Positions 55,501 through 63,636 of a DNA stretch of 64,000 nucleotides are shown here, one piece after another. The position numbers and the translations under genes are program-made. Under the pieces are notes generated by a model. That model did no database searches and was not told where the DNA came from. It saw only the letters and a program-made list of their open reading frames with translations. The stretch is from Tessaracoccus rhinocerotis (GTDB taxonomy: Bacteria > Actinomycetota > Actinomycetes > Propionibacteriales > Propionibacteriaceae). The stretch is taken from NCBI RefSeq assembly GCF_007197885.1, contig NZ_VKKG01000004.1, positions 352,778-416,777 of the forward strand. Reading direction: 5' to 3'. Numbering within the stretch: position 1 is the first letter of the stretch; every line of letters starts with the position of its first letter.

Positions 55501-57202
55501 CCTCAGGGCTGGCGACATCGTCACGGCCGGGGCGGCCGAGATGGTCGCATTGCGTACCTTCGTCGGAGATGTCACCACCTACGCGGAGTTATTCGGCCTG
55601 CGGCCGGATCTCTATCGTTGTTTCATGGCTCAGACATGGGCTCACTCTTCACGCAGGGGAACGGTGGGATTGATCCACCCGGAGACGCACCTCACGGACG
55701 ATAAGGCAGGGGGGTTAAGGGAGCGAACGTATCGTCGACTAAGACGCCACTGGCAGTTCGTTAACGAACTGCAGCTTTTCGACGAGGTTCACAACCTCGT
55801 CAATTATGGCGTGCATGTCTACGGTGCCACCAGAGGCGTTTCGTTCCTCAACGCAGCGGGCCTGTACCATCCCGATACGGTCGCGCGATCACTGAAGCAT
55901 GATGGATCGGGTGAAGAACCAGGACTGAAGTATGAGGGCCAGTGGGATCTTCGGCCTCACGGTTCACGTATTCAATCCGTCAGCGACGTGACTCTCACGG
56001 TGTGGCGAGACATATTGGAGGGTGCGGAAGCCCCATCGAGCACCGCGCGTATGCTTTACACGAGCAATCACTCCACCGCGAAAGTCATGGCCCACCTAGC
56101 GCGGGCTCGGCGTGTGGGATCGCTCGGGTTGCAGTTCTCACAGGGATGGAATGAGACCACCGACAGGCAGAAAGGTCGATTCGTCCAGGAGTGGGGCCCG
56201 GCGTCATGGGGCGATGCGATCCTCCAGGGTCCGCACCTTCACGTGGGAAACCCGTTCTTCAAGTCGCCCAACCCCACGATGAGTAGCAACAAGGATTGGT
56301 CGGTCGTCGACCTCGAGACGCTCGCTGCAGATGCCCTTCCCACGACGGCATACAAGCCAACGGGAGACTCGGACGTCTACGACGCCGCTTATGGCAAGTG
56401 GAACGGTTCGTCACAACGAGACGACTTCCGCGTGGCGTGGCGAGGGATGGCTGCGAATACCGGTGAGCGGACGTTGATGCCTGCTGTGATTCCACCAGGT
56501 GCAGCCCACATATTCACACTCTACTGCCTCGGGGGCGGGCCCAATCCCTCGGTCGTACTAGCTGCCGCCGCCATGTCCTCCATGCTTAATGACGCGCTGG
56601 TCCGAGCGCTTCCCAAGAGCGGAATCATCCAGAGCACCGCGATGCAGTTGGCACTACCGCCGTCTGACCACCCACTCATCCCGCGACTACTCCTCCGCAC
56701 CCTCCGCCTGAACTGTGTCACCGATGCCTACTCCGACCTGTGGCGCGAGGTGTGGGACCCGGCGTTCGTTGAGGATGAATGGTTGCTCGGCAAGGCGTAT
56801 CGCGATGCACCGGGTCTTGGTGGCGTTGGACCGGAGTGGACACCTCACACACCTCTGCGACGCGACGTGGACCGTCGCAACGCCCTGGTGGAGATCGACG
56901 CGCTGATGGCCACGATGCTCGGAGTCACGGCTGACGAGCTCGCCACGATTTACCGCACTCAGTTCGCGGTCCTGCTCGGCTACGACCAGAACGATTACAT
57001 CTACGACGCCAACGGCCGCCTGATTCCGACGCAGGTTCGCCAGCTCTGGCGCAAGAAGGGCGACAACCTCACCGAGGACGAGCGCACCGCCACCCACCCA
57101 GCCGGCGTGGTCTACACCTACGAACTCCCGTTCGCGCCGCGCGACCGCGAAGCTGACTTCAGAGTAGCCATGTCCGCACTTGAGAAAGGGCTGAACCCTT
57201 GA
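52526..57202 (+). CDS. Eco57I-class N6-adenine DNA methylase, defence-associated
   Basis: A 1558-residue protein. The N-terminal 330 residues may be a diverged nuclease-like or scaffold region (VEAKPAATLDELFARHAETL). QRSASYYTPEVLTKFTV introduces the methylase with motif I VCEPALGSGAFAIEA (about 565) and VYGVDLNATAVEFAEITLWL. The catalytic NPPW is at about residue 951 (GNPPWVRPD). The part after it, to about residue 1380, should hold the target-recognition domain; its DNA is poorer in GC, with a TTA codon at about 55588. A 43-bp repeat is built into the frame at 53611-53653. It overlaps the helicase gene. A PglX-type role (BREX) or DrmMI-type role (DISARM) is similar, but the other genes of those systems are missing. 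Confidence 0.88.
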   Translation: MADSDALLVVEDWISEHFFTTDARKESYLARVLDRVKQWRDAEHPTTKSRFTAERSKLATAMAALYADDDPDPDAAAALHADLRRILGYEPGPYETTVNGPVRLLRSPGLEPTLALVEAKPAATLDELFARHAETLAEPYVVDDEDPITSATKLVSTLFLDHEETKFALIMAGRWLVVAEASRWPEGRYLAVDLHTVAERGDTKQGGEIDRALVAVDAESLAPDADGNIWWDATLEASVAHTVGVSADLREGVRESIELIANEVVDRRRAQGLDPLPQSQAQPLALQSLRFLYRILFLLYAEASPELKILPVGDPDYARGYSLDRLRELVQVELASPRARSGTHLYESLALLFRLVDRGHSLVEERGSEATERLETYETTNDRLVERGLEFQPLRADLFSPQATSLIDEVGLGNHALQEVLRRLLLSKERSGKERGFISYVELGINQLGAVYEGLMSYTGSFADVDLYEVARDGNPEKGSWVVPVDRADHLADKDFVLDTDPVTGQRSRRRYTRGQFVFRLSGRQRQRSASYYTPEVLTKFTVSEALAELLDQDGHTTTAEEILGLSVCEPALGSGAFAIEAVRQLAEQYLKRRQEELGERIDPDLYPAELQKVKAYLALHNVYGVDLNATAVEFAEITLWLDTMAEGLQAPWFGLRLRRGNSLVGASRSFYTRDQVNDKRWLTTPPTAEPLTDIAARIEQDRPELSGSGGRIHHWLLPAAGWGATSESKEAKELVPDRVAKVKAWRKAIKGKPTKKQLDQLVAISHEAEELWAMAYRRLMVAEQQSARQIPLWGMPQDVANQHQATVVTREQIEESLSDDDGAYRRLRRMMDAWTALWFWPLTGDDVAPPTLDQWIDAAQGILGTQKLSSRGSKQGMGTLSPADQWEAMADQESFELAGAGARRVGDVLDDHPWLRVCEDVAREQGFFHWQLDFATVFGRGGFDLQVGNPPWVRPDVNVDALLAESDPWWQLALKPSESVKFSRRTETLQSLRAGDIVTAGAAEMVALRTFVGDVTTYAELFGLRPDLYRCFMAQTWAHSSRRGTVGLIHPETHLTDDKAGGLRERTYRRLRRHWQFVNELQLFDEVHNLVNYGVHVYGATRGVSFLNAAGLYHPDTVARSLKHDGSGEEPGLKYEGQWDLRPHGSRIQSVSDVTLTVWRDILEGAEAPSSTARMLYTSNHSTAKVMAHLARARRVGSLGLQFSQGWNETTDRQKGRFVQEWGPASWGDAILQGPHLHVGNPFFKSPNPTMSSNKDWSVVDLETLAADALPTTAYKPTGDSDVYDAAYGKWNGSSQRDDFRVAWRGMAANTGERTLMPAVIPPGAAHIFTLYCLGGGPNPSVVLAAAAMSSMLNDALVRALPKSGIIQSTAMQLALPPSDHPLIPRLLLRTLRLNCVTDAYSDLWREVWDPAFVEDEWLLGKAYRDAPGLGGVGPEWTPHTPLRRDVDRRNALVEIDALMATMLGVTADELATIYRTQFAVLLGYDQNDYIYDANGRLIPTQVRQLWRKKGDNLTEDERTATHPAGVVYTYELPFAPRDREADFRVAMSALEKGLNP
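53611..53653 (+). repeat. GGTTGAG-GCGTCTCGAAACC palindromic repeat inside the methylase frame
   Basis: A 43-bp imperfect palindrome begins GGTTGAGGAGCGAG and ends GCGTCTCGAAACC, the form of the mobile intergenic repeats common in actinomycetes. Here it is translated in frame as a charged stretch (LVEERGSEATERLET) between residues about 362 and 376 of the methylase, in a probable loop. Confidence 0.75.
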
Positions 57203-57379
57203 GGTCGCCTTCTTCGCCGGAATCTGGGGGCCCGCAAGGTTGGAGTGTGCAAGCGCCCGTATTGGCAACGAACCAGGCCAAAGGACTCCACCGAAAATTC
57301 GCTGAGGATGAGACGCGTTTCCCATTGACTGAGGTGCGGCAACACTCAATCGCAAGATATCTGTGAAGGTGAACACTCT

Positions 57380-59080
57380 ATGCGCGTAACAAGATTCAAG
57401 GTTGAACGTTACCGGTCGATTCGCACATCAGAATCCATCGACTTGAGTACGCTGTCGGTGCTTGTCGGTCCGAACAATGAGGGGAAATCCAATATCCTGC
57501 GAGCGATAGTGGTGGGGCTTCGTGCTCTCTCTCGGATCGGTCAGGACCCTTTTGATGCTCGACTCTCGCGGGGAGTGCTTCGCCGCCGGATAGATGACTT
57601 TGAGAGCTATGATTGGTCGCGAGATTTTCCTCTAGGGCTTCAGGATACTAGCCCCGGAGCAAGCAGCGTTTTCGAGTATGAGTTCGAACTGAATGAGGCT
57701 GACAAGGCAGACTTCAAAGCGAATACAGGTCACGCGCTCAACGGGCATCTCAAGATTAGGGTTCTCCTGGATGCGCAGGGGCGAGCTGTCTTCAAGATTG
57801 TCAAGCAGGGTCCGAGTAGCGCCGTGATGAACGCAAACATCCGCAAGATCGCGCAATTCATTTCCCGCAGGATTCGTGTAGAGTACATTCCGGCTTCTCG
57901 TACCGCGGAGGAGAGCTTATCTATCGTCCGAAGGGAGGTCTTGGCTACCTATCGATCGTTAGCCGAGGATTCAGAGTATCGCGCCGCCATGGCACATCTT
58001 GAACGGTTGATCAACGAGTCGCTAGTTCCTGTGCAGGAAAAGCTACTGAAGCATGTGCAGTCTCTTGTGCCGAGTGTTCGCGAAATCGGTATTGCAGCCG
58101 ATCTGGGCCCAGGCTTCATGAGTCCAGAGCGTATCGACGTGCAGTTGGATGATGGACTGCGAACGTCATTGAGTACAAAGGGGGACGGGGTGCAGAGCTT
58201 GGTGGCGATTGCCTGGTTGCGCATGACCGCCACTGACCGAACCAATGGGACATGCATTCTTGCTGTGGAGGAGCCCGAGGCGCACCTCCATCCCGGCGCG
58301 GTACGGGAACTGGCGCAAGCGCTTGACGAACTCGCAGCTGAGCATCAGGTTGTACTCACCACCCACTCGCCCATTCTTGTGCGCCGGGAGCCCGCCCGTG
58401 CAAACATAATAGTGAAATCTCATTCGGCCGCTCCAGCCAAGAATCTCATGGCGGTACGCGATTGCCTGGGGGTCAGGTTGCCGGACAATATGACATCTGC
58501 GGAAGTCGTATTAGTTGTAGAGGGTATTCATGACGCTGTAGTACTCCGGCATCTCCTGAAAGAGAGAAGCCGGGTCATTGCGGCCTGTCTCCTGAGCGGG
58601 AGGCTGGCTATTCGAGATGCTGGCGGTGCTTCGAATGTGCCCTACCACTCTAAGCTGTCCGCTGATTCGGTGTGTCGAGTTCATGCGGTCCTTGATGACG
58701 ACAAGGAGGGGCGTGCTGCTAGATCGAGGCTGGAGCAACTGGGGTTTGAAGCCAGCGATGCGACGATGCTGTCCGCCGTAGGAATGAGTGAGAGTGAGTT
58801 GGAGGACTTGTTTGACGAAGCCATCTTCGCCCCGCTCCTTTTGGATAGGTACGGCGTCACATGTGACCCGAAGGTCACCCAACCCCAGAAGAGGTTCTCC
58901 TTGAGGATGAAGGACTACTTTCGGAGCAGCGGCCAAGTATGGTCTGATTCGACCGCTAGCAATGTTAAAGCGGAGTTGGCTCAACTTCTGGTCAGCGGCC
59001 ATGAGCCGGCTGTCGTCAGCAGGGAGCGTGAGGGAGTCATGGGCGCACTGGTGCGAGCGCTGGAGCGGAAGTTGTCTTGA
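57380..59080 (+). CDS. OLD-family-like ATPase with TOPRIM domain
   Basis: A 566-residue protein. An ABC-type/SMC-like ATPase (residues 1-350) has Walker A GPNNEGKS (30-37), Walker B ILAVEEPEAHLHP (about 294-306) and TTHSPIL after it. A TOPRIM nuclease-type domain follows, VVLVVEGIHDAVVL (Glu, about 380) and VLDDDKEG (about 437). Both halves look complete, the OLD/Gabija-A pattern. No UvrD-like partner is near. It lies 177 bases after the methylase with its own AAGGTG box, in the same direction. DNA is clearly poorer in GC than the neighbours, with three TTA leucine codons, so it has another recent origin. It would be the ATPase of a helicase-methylase-ATPase system and the probable killing or cutting effector. 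Confidence 0.85.
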   Translation: MRVTRFKVERYRSIRTSESIDLSTLSVLVGPNNEGKSNILRAIVVGLRALSRIGQDPFDARLSRGVLRRRIDDFESYDWSRDFPLGLQDTSPGASSVFEYEFELNEADKADFKANTGHALNGHLKIRVLLDAQGRAVFKIVKQGPSSAVMNANIRKIAQFISRRIRVEYIPASRTAEESLSIVRREVLATYRSLAEDSEYRAAMAHLERLINESLVPVQEKLLKHVQSLVPSVREIGIAADLGPGFMSPERIDVQLDDGLRTSLSTKGDGVQSLVAIAWLRMTATDRTNGTCILAVEEPEAHLHPGAVRELAQALDELAAEHQVVLTTHSPILVRREPARANIIVKSHSAAPAKNLMAVRDCLGVRLPDNMTSAEVVLVVEGIHDAVVLRHLLKERSRVIAACLLSGRLAIRDAGGASNVPYHSKLSADSVCRVHAVLDDDKEGRAARSRLEQLGFEASDATMLSAVGMSESELEDLFDEAIFAPLLLDRYGVTCDPKVTQPQKRFSLRMKDYFRSSGQVWSDSTASNVKAELAQLLVSGHEPAVVSREREGVMGALVRALERKLS

Positions 59081-59542
59081 CCAGCATTCTTGAGTCGAAA
59101 GCGGGGGCCGAAGATTTGCGTACATCCCCCTTTTCCGAGATGCGCTTGCGCGCTGCACCTGCGTAGCGAGAGTCACGTGAGTGAGCTGCTGCCCGGTTGA
59201 TCAGGCCATGCGGGCGCGGGGTGGCCTGATCGCCTACCTCATCACCACTTTCGCCCTCGTCGACTCGGACGCCCAGGCTGGCCTCCGCGAAGTCTTGGAG
59301 TAAAGGCGGAGTGGGTACTCGAGCGCCCCTACTTGCGCACCGGGATGCCATTCAGCGCCGCCCCAGTCCTAGCCGCCTCACCGTGGACTGGGTGCCCTCC
59401 GCTTCGGCGCCCTACGCCCACTAGGCAGCAGCGTTCCGGCGGCCCTTCAGCATGAACGGCCGTCCTCGGCCGACGCTGGTCACTACTGGTACCAAGTCGG
59501 ACATAACCGAGGCATCAGCCCAGTCTGGCTGGCCCCGTCGGG
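59081..59542. other. Gap with gene remnants, no intact gene
   Basis: This 462-base stretch between two convergent genes holds no convincing gene. A short open frame 59208-59303 encodes 31 residues (RGGLIAYLITTFALVDSD) that read like the end of a real protein, so it may be a leftover of a deleted gene. No clear terminator was found. Confidence 0.5.
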
Positions 59543-61648
59543 TTACGCCGCCTGATCGCCGAGTTCCTCAGCTACGTCCGTGAGGGGGGTGAGTCCCTCG
59601 TCCACTTCGAGCGCCCAGAACTCTAGGCCGCTGATGTTGTGTACATCGAGGAACCTTGCTGCGTCGTCCAGGTCGTCGAACTCGTGCTCCCCATCTATCA
59701 GTACAGTCCCGTCGTCGGTGATCACTGCGTCGACGACCCAATCCGGATCCACCGGGTCCAGCAGGTCGCCAGGCCGGAGAAGGCCAGCATCCAGAAGCTC
59801 GCGAAGCGATGGTTCGTGGCGCTCGAGAGCGCTGAAGTTGTCGTCGACCGTCCCAGCGGCCCGGCCAGAGCGGAGCTTCGAGAAGGCATCACGGGTGACC
59901 TGAGCAATCAGATCGCGACGCCGAGCCAGGAACTCGTCGTACTCCAGTAGATGCCAGTCCTCGGGCAGGGCGTGCCAGTACATCTGTTGCTGGAGTTCCT
60001 CCCCACGGATGTGCCGGGCCTGCAAGAGCTCCGGCCAGTACTCGGCGGGCGGCCGGTCGGAGATGAGAATGTTGGTCGCCCAATCGGTAGGCGCGTAGTT
60101 GGCGATCTGGTTGACCCGCTTCACGTCGTCGATACCGAGCTCACGACCGAGGTAGGCCCGGGGGAACAGGTGGTGTCCCTCCATGCCCTTGACCGTTGGC
60201 AGCGTCGGATCCATCCACTGCGACACGGGCATGTCCAACATGAACATCTTGGCGTCGAGGATGTTGAGAGCGGCCAAATAGCATTGGTAGGCGGGCGACA
60301 GTGCAGCATTGGAATACGCAAGCATCTGGGGCATACCGAAACGCCAGAAGTCTGCAGTCATCTCAGCGTCGACGATCTCGTCCAGCGCTTTGACGAAGCC
60401 GTCCGCATCGCCAGTCGCCACGAGGTCCAGCCGGCTCAGGTCCTTGCTCAGCTGGGACTCGGCTGAACCTGTGTACCTGCCGGTGAGTTGGGCCATGAAA
60501 ATCCAACGGGCGATGACCGCCCTGAGGGTCGTGATGTCCACGCGGAATCTGGTGCGTCCCAGCAGGAACAGGATGTAGCTGGAGATCACGTTCAACGAGG
60601 AGGTGATGTTGCGTGCTTGGCGGAATCCCGCCATCTGGATGGCGTGGATGAACTCAGTCCAGTTGACCCGATCGGTGACCACAGGGAGAGCTTGCTGCAG
60701 GCGGTTGAGTTGCTCGTGCAGCTTCTCTTCATCCACGTAGCCGGTCTGCGGGTCGCGTGCCTGGAGTGCCGTGTAGGCGTCCTGAAGACGCGCGCGGCCT
60801 TGTCCGACGGCCACCATGGCGCGGACCACATGGAACGTCTCAACGGCGAGGAACGGGTTCACGGGCGTCCATCGAATCGGGCTGCCAGCGATTTCCGACG
60901 CCCGTTGGGGCGTGATCCTGGAATGCCGGGAGAAGTCCTCGATCTGCTCCCGCCCCTCAGGCCAGAAAACGGAGAGCCAGGTCAGGATGTAGTCGGACGC
61001 TCGGAGGCGGACCCCTTCAGAGTTGATGCGCACGAAGATGTCGGCGACGAGGCCCTTTCCCGACTCACCGGCGATGTGAACCACGTTGAAGGTGTACTTC
61101 TTGAGGTCACCGAGCCGTTCGAAGACCCTGTCCAAGTGGTCCTCCTGATCGTCGGTCAGCTCGCCGACGGATGACTCGTAGCGCTTGATGAACTCCCGCT
61201 CAGTCCTCTTGGACGATTCGAAGTACGTCGCAATGTTCTCGATCCACTGGGGCGACTTCGCGAGAGCGGGAGTGCGGACCTCAAACCGCTCCGAGAAGGG
61301 ATTGAAAGAGATGGTGATCTGCTTCTCCATGTAGTCGGAGTTGCGCACCGGACGGCCCTTGATCGAGGCATAGAGGCTGGTGATCCTTTGCTGACCATCG
61401 ACGATCTGGTGTCGCCCTCCCAGGCCAGAGCCATGTCCGATCGCGCGGCTGGCCTCGCCAGATGCGTCGTCCCAAAACATCAGTTCGCCGACGGGGTAGC
61501 CCCGGTACATCGAGTCGAAGAGGTCGCGGACCTTGGTCGTGGGCCACACGAAGGGCCGTTGCAGATCGGGTAGGCGGATGCTGCCCTGCTCAATGCCGCC
61601 TACAAGTTGTTCGACTTGCCAGGAGACCGTCTTGAAGATCGATGCCAT
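59543..61648 (-). CDS. DUF262/DUF1524 protein (GmrSD-like, HNH nuclease)
   Basis: A protein of 701 residues from the ATG at 61648 (GGAGTGGAG upstream). The N-terminal DUF262 domain has IRLPDLQRPFVWP and the hallmark VDGQQRITSLYA (residues 83-94), thought to bind and cut a nucleotide. ADIFVRINSEGVRL follows. The C-terminal part has the HNH-like GMEGHHLFPRAYL (about 487) and ANYAPTDWATNILIS. A further acidic domain closes the protein. GmrSD enzymes of type IV restriction attack glucosylated phage DNA; the relation here is by domain order. It reads towards the ATPase gene and is divergent from the nuclease-like gene at 61871. Confidence 0.82.
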   Translation of the reverse strand: MASIFKTVSWQVEQLVGGIEQGSIRLPDLQRPFVWPTTKVRDLFDSMYRGYPVGELMFWDDASGEASRAIGHGSGLGGRHQIVDGQQRITSLYASIKGRPVRNSDYMEKQITISFNPFSERFEVRTPALAKSPQWIENIATYFESSKRTEREFIKRYESSVGELTDDQEDHLDRVFERLGDLKKYTFNVVHIAGESGKGLVADIFVRINSEGVRLRASDYILTWLSVFWPEGREQIEDFSRHSRITPQRASEIAGSPIRWTPVNPFLAVETFHVVRAMVAVGQGRARLQDAYTALQARDPQTGYVDEEKLHEQLNRLQQALPVVTDRVNWTEFIHAIQMAGFRQARNITSSLNVISSYILFLLGRTRFRVDITTLRAVIARWIFMAQLTGRYTGSAESQLSKDLSRLDLVATGDADGFVKALDEIVDAEMTADFWRFGMPQMLAYSNAALSPAYQCYLAALNILDAKMFMLDMPVSQWMDPTLPTVKGMEGHHLFPRAYLGRELGIDDVKRVNQIANYAPTDWATNILISDRPPAEYWPELLQARHIRGEELQQQMYWHALPEDWHLLEYDEFLARRRDLIAQVTRDAFSKLRSGRAAGTVDDNFSALERHEPSLRELLDAGLLRPGDLLDPVDPDWVVDAVITDDGTVLIDGEHEFDDLDDAARFLDVHNISGLEFWALEVDEGLTPLTDVAEELGDQAA

Positions 61649-61870
61649 AACTCCACTCCGGTGTAGATCACTTCCCCGCACCTTACCCACCGAGTGCCAT
61701 CCAGCGCAGACGGAGAGGCTAGCCGTACGCGCCGAAGTAGGGGGCCAGCCTTGATGCGTCGCGAGGCCAGGCATCGTCGCGTGTAGCCGCCCTGTGAGCA
61801 GCCACGGCAACGCGACGATCGGGGAAGGGGCCTTGGCCGGAGTTGGCCGAGTGCCACAGGGTCACGGGGG

Positions 61871-63163
61871 ATGGCGACTTCCTCTGCGCGGGACGGCGTG
61901 GCGTTCACCCGAGAGGGATATATTCAGTCCAAGGCGCAAGCTAGCAGCCTGGGAGGTGTCGTGCGGGACGACTTGGTGACAGGGATTCTGCCAGTGCTGG
62001 GGAGGTCGTCGGAGCTCGGCTTCAACGTCTTCGATGTCATGCACCACGGTCTCCATGAGAAGCAGATCTCCAACGTCTTTCGGTGGCTACTCGACTCCGG
62101 AGGGACCCACCGCATGGGTGACACGTTCACCCGCATCTTCATGGACGAGGTCAACCGTGCTAGACCATCTGAGGATCCGTTCCCTCTCGATGGTTACTGG
62201 GTTCGGCAGGAGGTGAACACCTCCGATCCAACCGACCCCGGGGACATCGCCGATTTGGTGCTGGAGAGCGAGACCTCGGTGGTGGTGATCGAGAACTTCG
62301 TCACCTCCGACGGGCACGGGCACGACTACGACCGCTACCTGGCCTACAGCCAGCGAAAGGGTGGGCGGGGCGTTGTGGTGCTGCTGTGCAGGGACGAGGA
62401 CCGCTCGCTCCAGACGAAGGGCTGGCAGCATGCTCGCGTCGTCACCTACGCCACCTTGATCAACCGCCTGCGGGAGGAATTGGCCAGCGACGATAGGTGG
62501 GGACGAGACAATCCAGAGGCGTACACGTTCATCGAGCAGTTGTACCGCAAGTTCGTAAGGGGGAGAGGGCCCGTGCAGGATGGGGAAGTGCTGGATTTCG
62601 TGGTGGCGATGTGCCAGACGGGCGAGGCGCGCAGGTACCAGATATCGAGCAAGGCTGTCGCAGCCGAGCAGTTTGCCACCGACGTCGCCGAGCAGGCTCG
62701 GGAACGCTTCGGGGAGGGGCGAGAGCTGCTGCAGCGAGTCAGGACGAAAGTAAGGAATTACGGCGCTGACGTACTCGCACCCCAGCTGAACGCGACCCTC
62801 GGGGAGGGAACAATCACCAAGGTCGGTGCAGCCTTTCGAGGGATCTACCAGTGGACCGTCAACTTCGATCTGGGCTCGGAAGGCGGAGAGTCCGGTGAGT
62901 CTCCGCTCCAGATCAAGTTTGGACCGTCGGCGTGGTTCGCCATCGAAGAGGACCCCAACTGGCAGGACACGGTCGACCCGGACGTCGCGGACTACTCGCG
63001 CTTGTTCCTCACGAGGTCAGCGCGGCGCGAGATCCGGCAGTCGAGCGTCACCTTGCAGGAGGTCCTCGACGGGCTAGAGCCTACGGATCGCCGACTTCAC
63101 GATGAGATCCTGCAGCTGATCAGACCTCCGGCTACTGCGCCTGAGGGTGGCGCATTTTCATGA
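61871..63163 (+). CDS. PD-(D/E)XK nuclease-superfamily-like protein, active site altered
   Basis: A 430-residue protein. FNVFDVMHHGLHEKQISNVFRWLLD (about 51-75) resembles the start of PDDEXK_4-type domains, with Glu63. DIADLVLESETSVVVIEN (125-142) gives the Asp and Glu of the core. The following residue, Lys in active members (I-E-N-K), is Phe143 here. The C-terminal half has no family I know. The ATG at 61871 has only a weak GGGGG before it. It overlaps the next small gene by ATGA-like spacing (TGATG). It could be an inactive or differently arranged nuclease; a partner of the DUF262 protein is possible. Confidence 0.65.
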   Translation: MATSSARDGVAFTREGYIQSKAQASSLGGVVRDDLVTGILPVLGRSSELGFNVFDVMHHGLHEKQISNVFRWLLDSGGTHRMGDTFTRIFMDEVNRARPSEDPFPLDGYWVRQEVNTSDPTDPGDIADLVLESETSVVVIENFVTSDGHGHDYDRYLAYSQRKGGRGVVVLLCRDEDRSLQTKGWQHARVVTYATLINRLREELASDDRWGRDNPEAYTFIEQLYRKFVRGRGPVQDGEVLDFVVAMCQTGEARRYQISSKAVAAEQFATDVAEQARERFGEGRELLQRVRTKVRNYGADVLAPQLNATLGEGTITKVGAAFRGIYQWTVNFDLGSEGGESGESPLQIKFGPSAWFAIEEDPNWQDTVDPDVADYSRLFLTRSARREIRQSSVTLQEVLDGLEPTDRRLHDEILQLIRPPATAPEGGAFS

Positions 63164-63393
63164 TGCGTCTGAACATGGCTGTCTCTCGGGAAGTCCGCGC
63201 GGAACTCGAGCGTCAGGAGTTGAAGCCGAAGGCCCTCACCTTCTGGCTGGGCGTGGGAGACGCCAAAGCGCGGTCGCTCTGCGCCGGCAAGTCGGTGTGG
63301 ACACTGGCTGATTTGGAGTCGGTCTCCGAAGGGCTCGGCGTCGATCTCCCGGAGATGCTGGCTCGATGTGCCGCTCGGCTGCAACCACAGTAG
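63160..63393 (+). CDS. Small HTH-type DNA-binding protein
   Basis: A 77-residue protein: VSREVRAELERQELKPKALTFWLG, then GDAKARSLCAG, then WTLADLESVSEGLGVDLPEML, a five-helix XRE-like arrangement. It starts inside the end of the nuclease-like gene, so both are made from one message. A local repressor or accessory subunit is likely. Confidence 0.6.
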   Translation: MMRLNMAVSREVRAELERQELKPKALTFWLGVGDAKARSLCAGKSVWTLADLESVSEGLGVDLPEMLARCAARLQPQ

Positions 63394-63416
63394 AGGGGGC
63401 ACATCCGACAGGTTTG

Positions 63417-63593
63417 TCAGCGGTACTGGCGTTGCTGAGCGGCGTCGATGGCGGCGACCCCCTCGGAGGTCAACTCAACTACTTCGATCATCACTCCCAG
63501 ATCGGAGATTGCCGCTGCTTGCCGTGGCGTGGGCGAGGTCTCGTTGGCACGCAGAACCTTCTGATGGTTGCTCACGCCTGGACCATGGATCAC
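63417..63593 (-). CDS. Hypothetical protein, 58 aa
   Basis: Starts at GTG 63593, seven bases after a near-perfect ribosome-binding site AAAGGAGGAG. The translation is VIHGPGVSNHQKVLRANETS, followed by PRQAAAISDLGVMIEVVELT and a helical end rich in Ala and Gln. The middle is a short beta strand. No family recognised. It lies 43 bases after the frameshifted ScoMcrA-like gene on the same strand, so the two may form one unit. Confidence 0.55.
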   Translation of the reverse strand: MIHGPGVSNHQKVLRANETSPTPRQAAAISDLGVMIEVVELTSEGVAAIDAAQQRQYR

Positions 63594-63636
63594 AGGTCTC
63601 CTCCTTTAGGCGACCCCTGAACCGCATCTATTGTCG

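Noticed and set aside
49699..57202. Complete DISARM or BREX system
   Set aside because: The helicase and methylase are similar to DrmD/DrmMI and PglX, but drmA, drmB and drmC, and brxA/B/C, pglZ and brxL are all absent.
57380..59080. Gabija system
   Set aside because: The ATPase-TOPRIM gene fits GajA in outline, but no UvrD-like GajB gene lies next to it; the neighbours are the methylase and a DUF262 gene.
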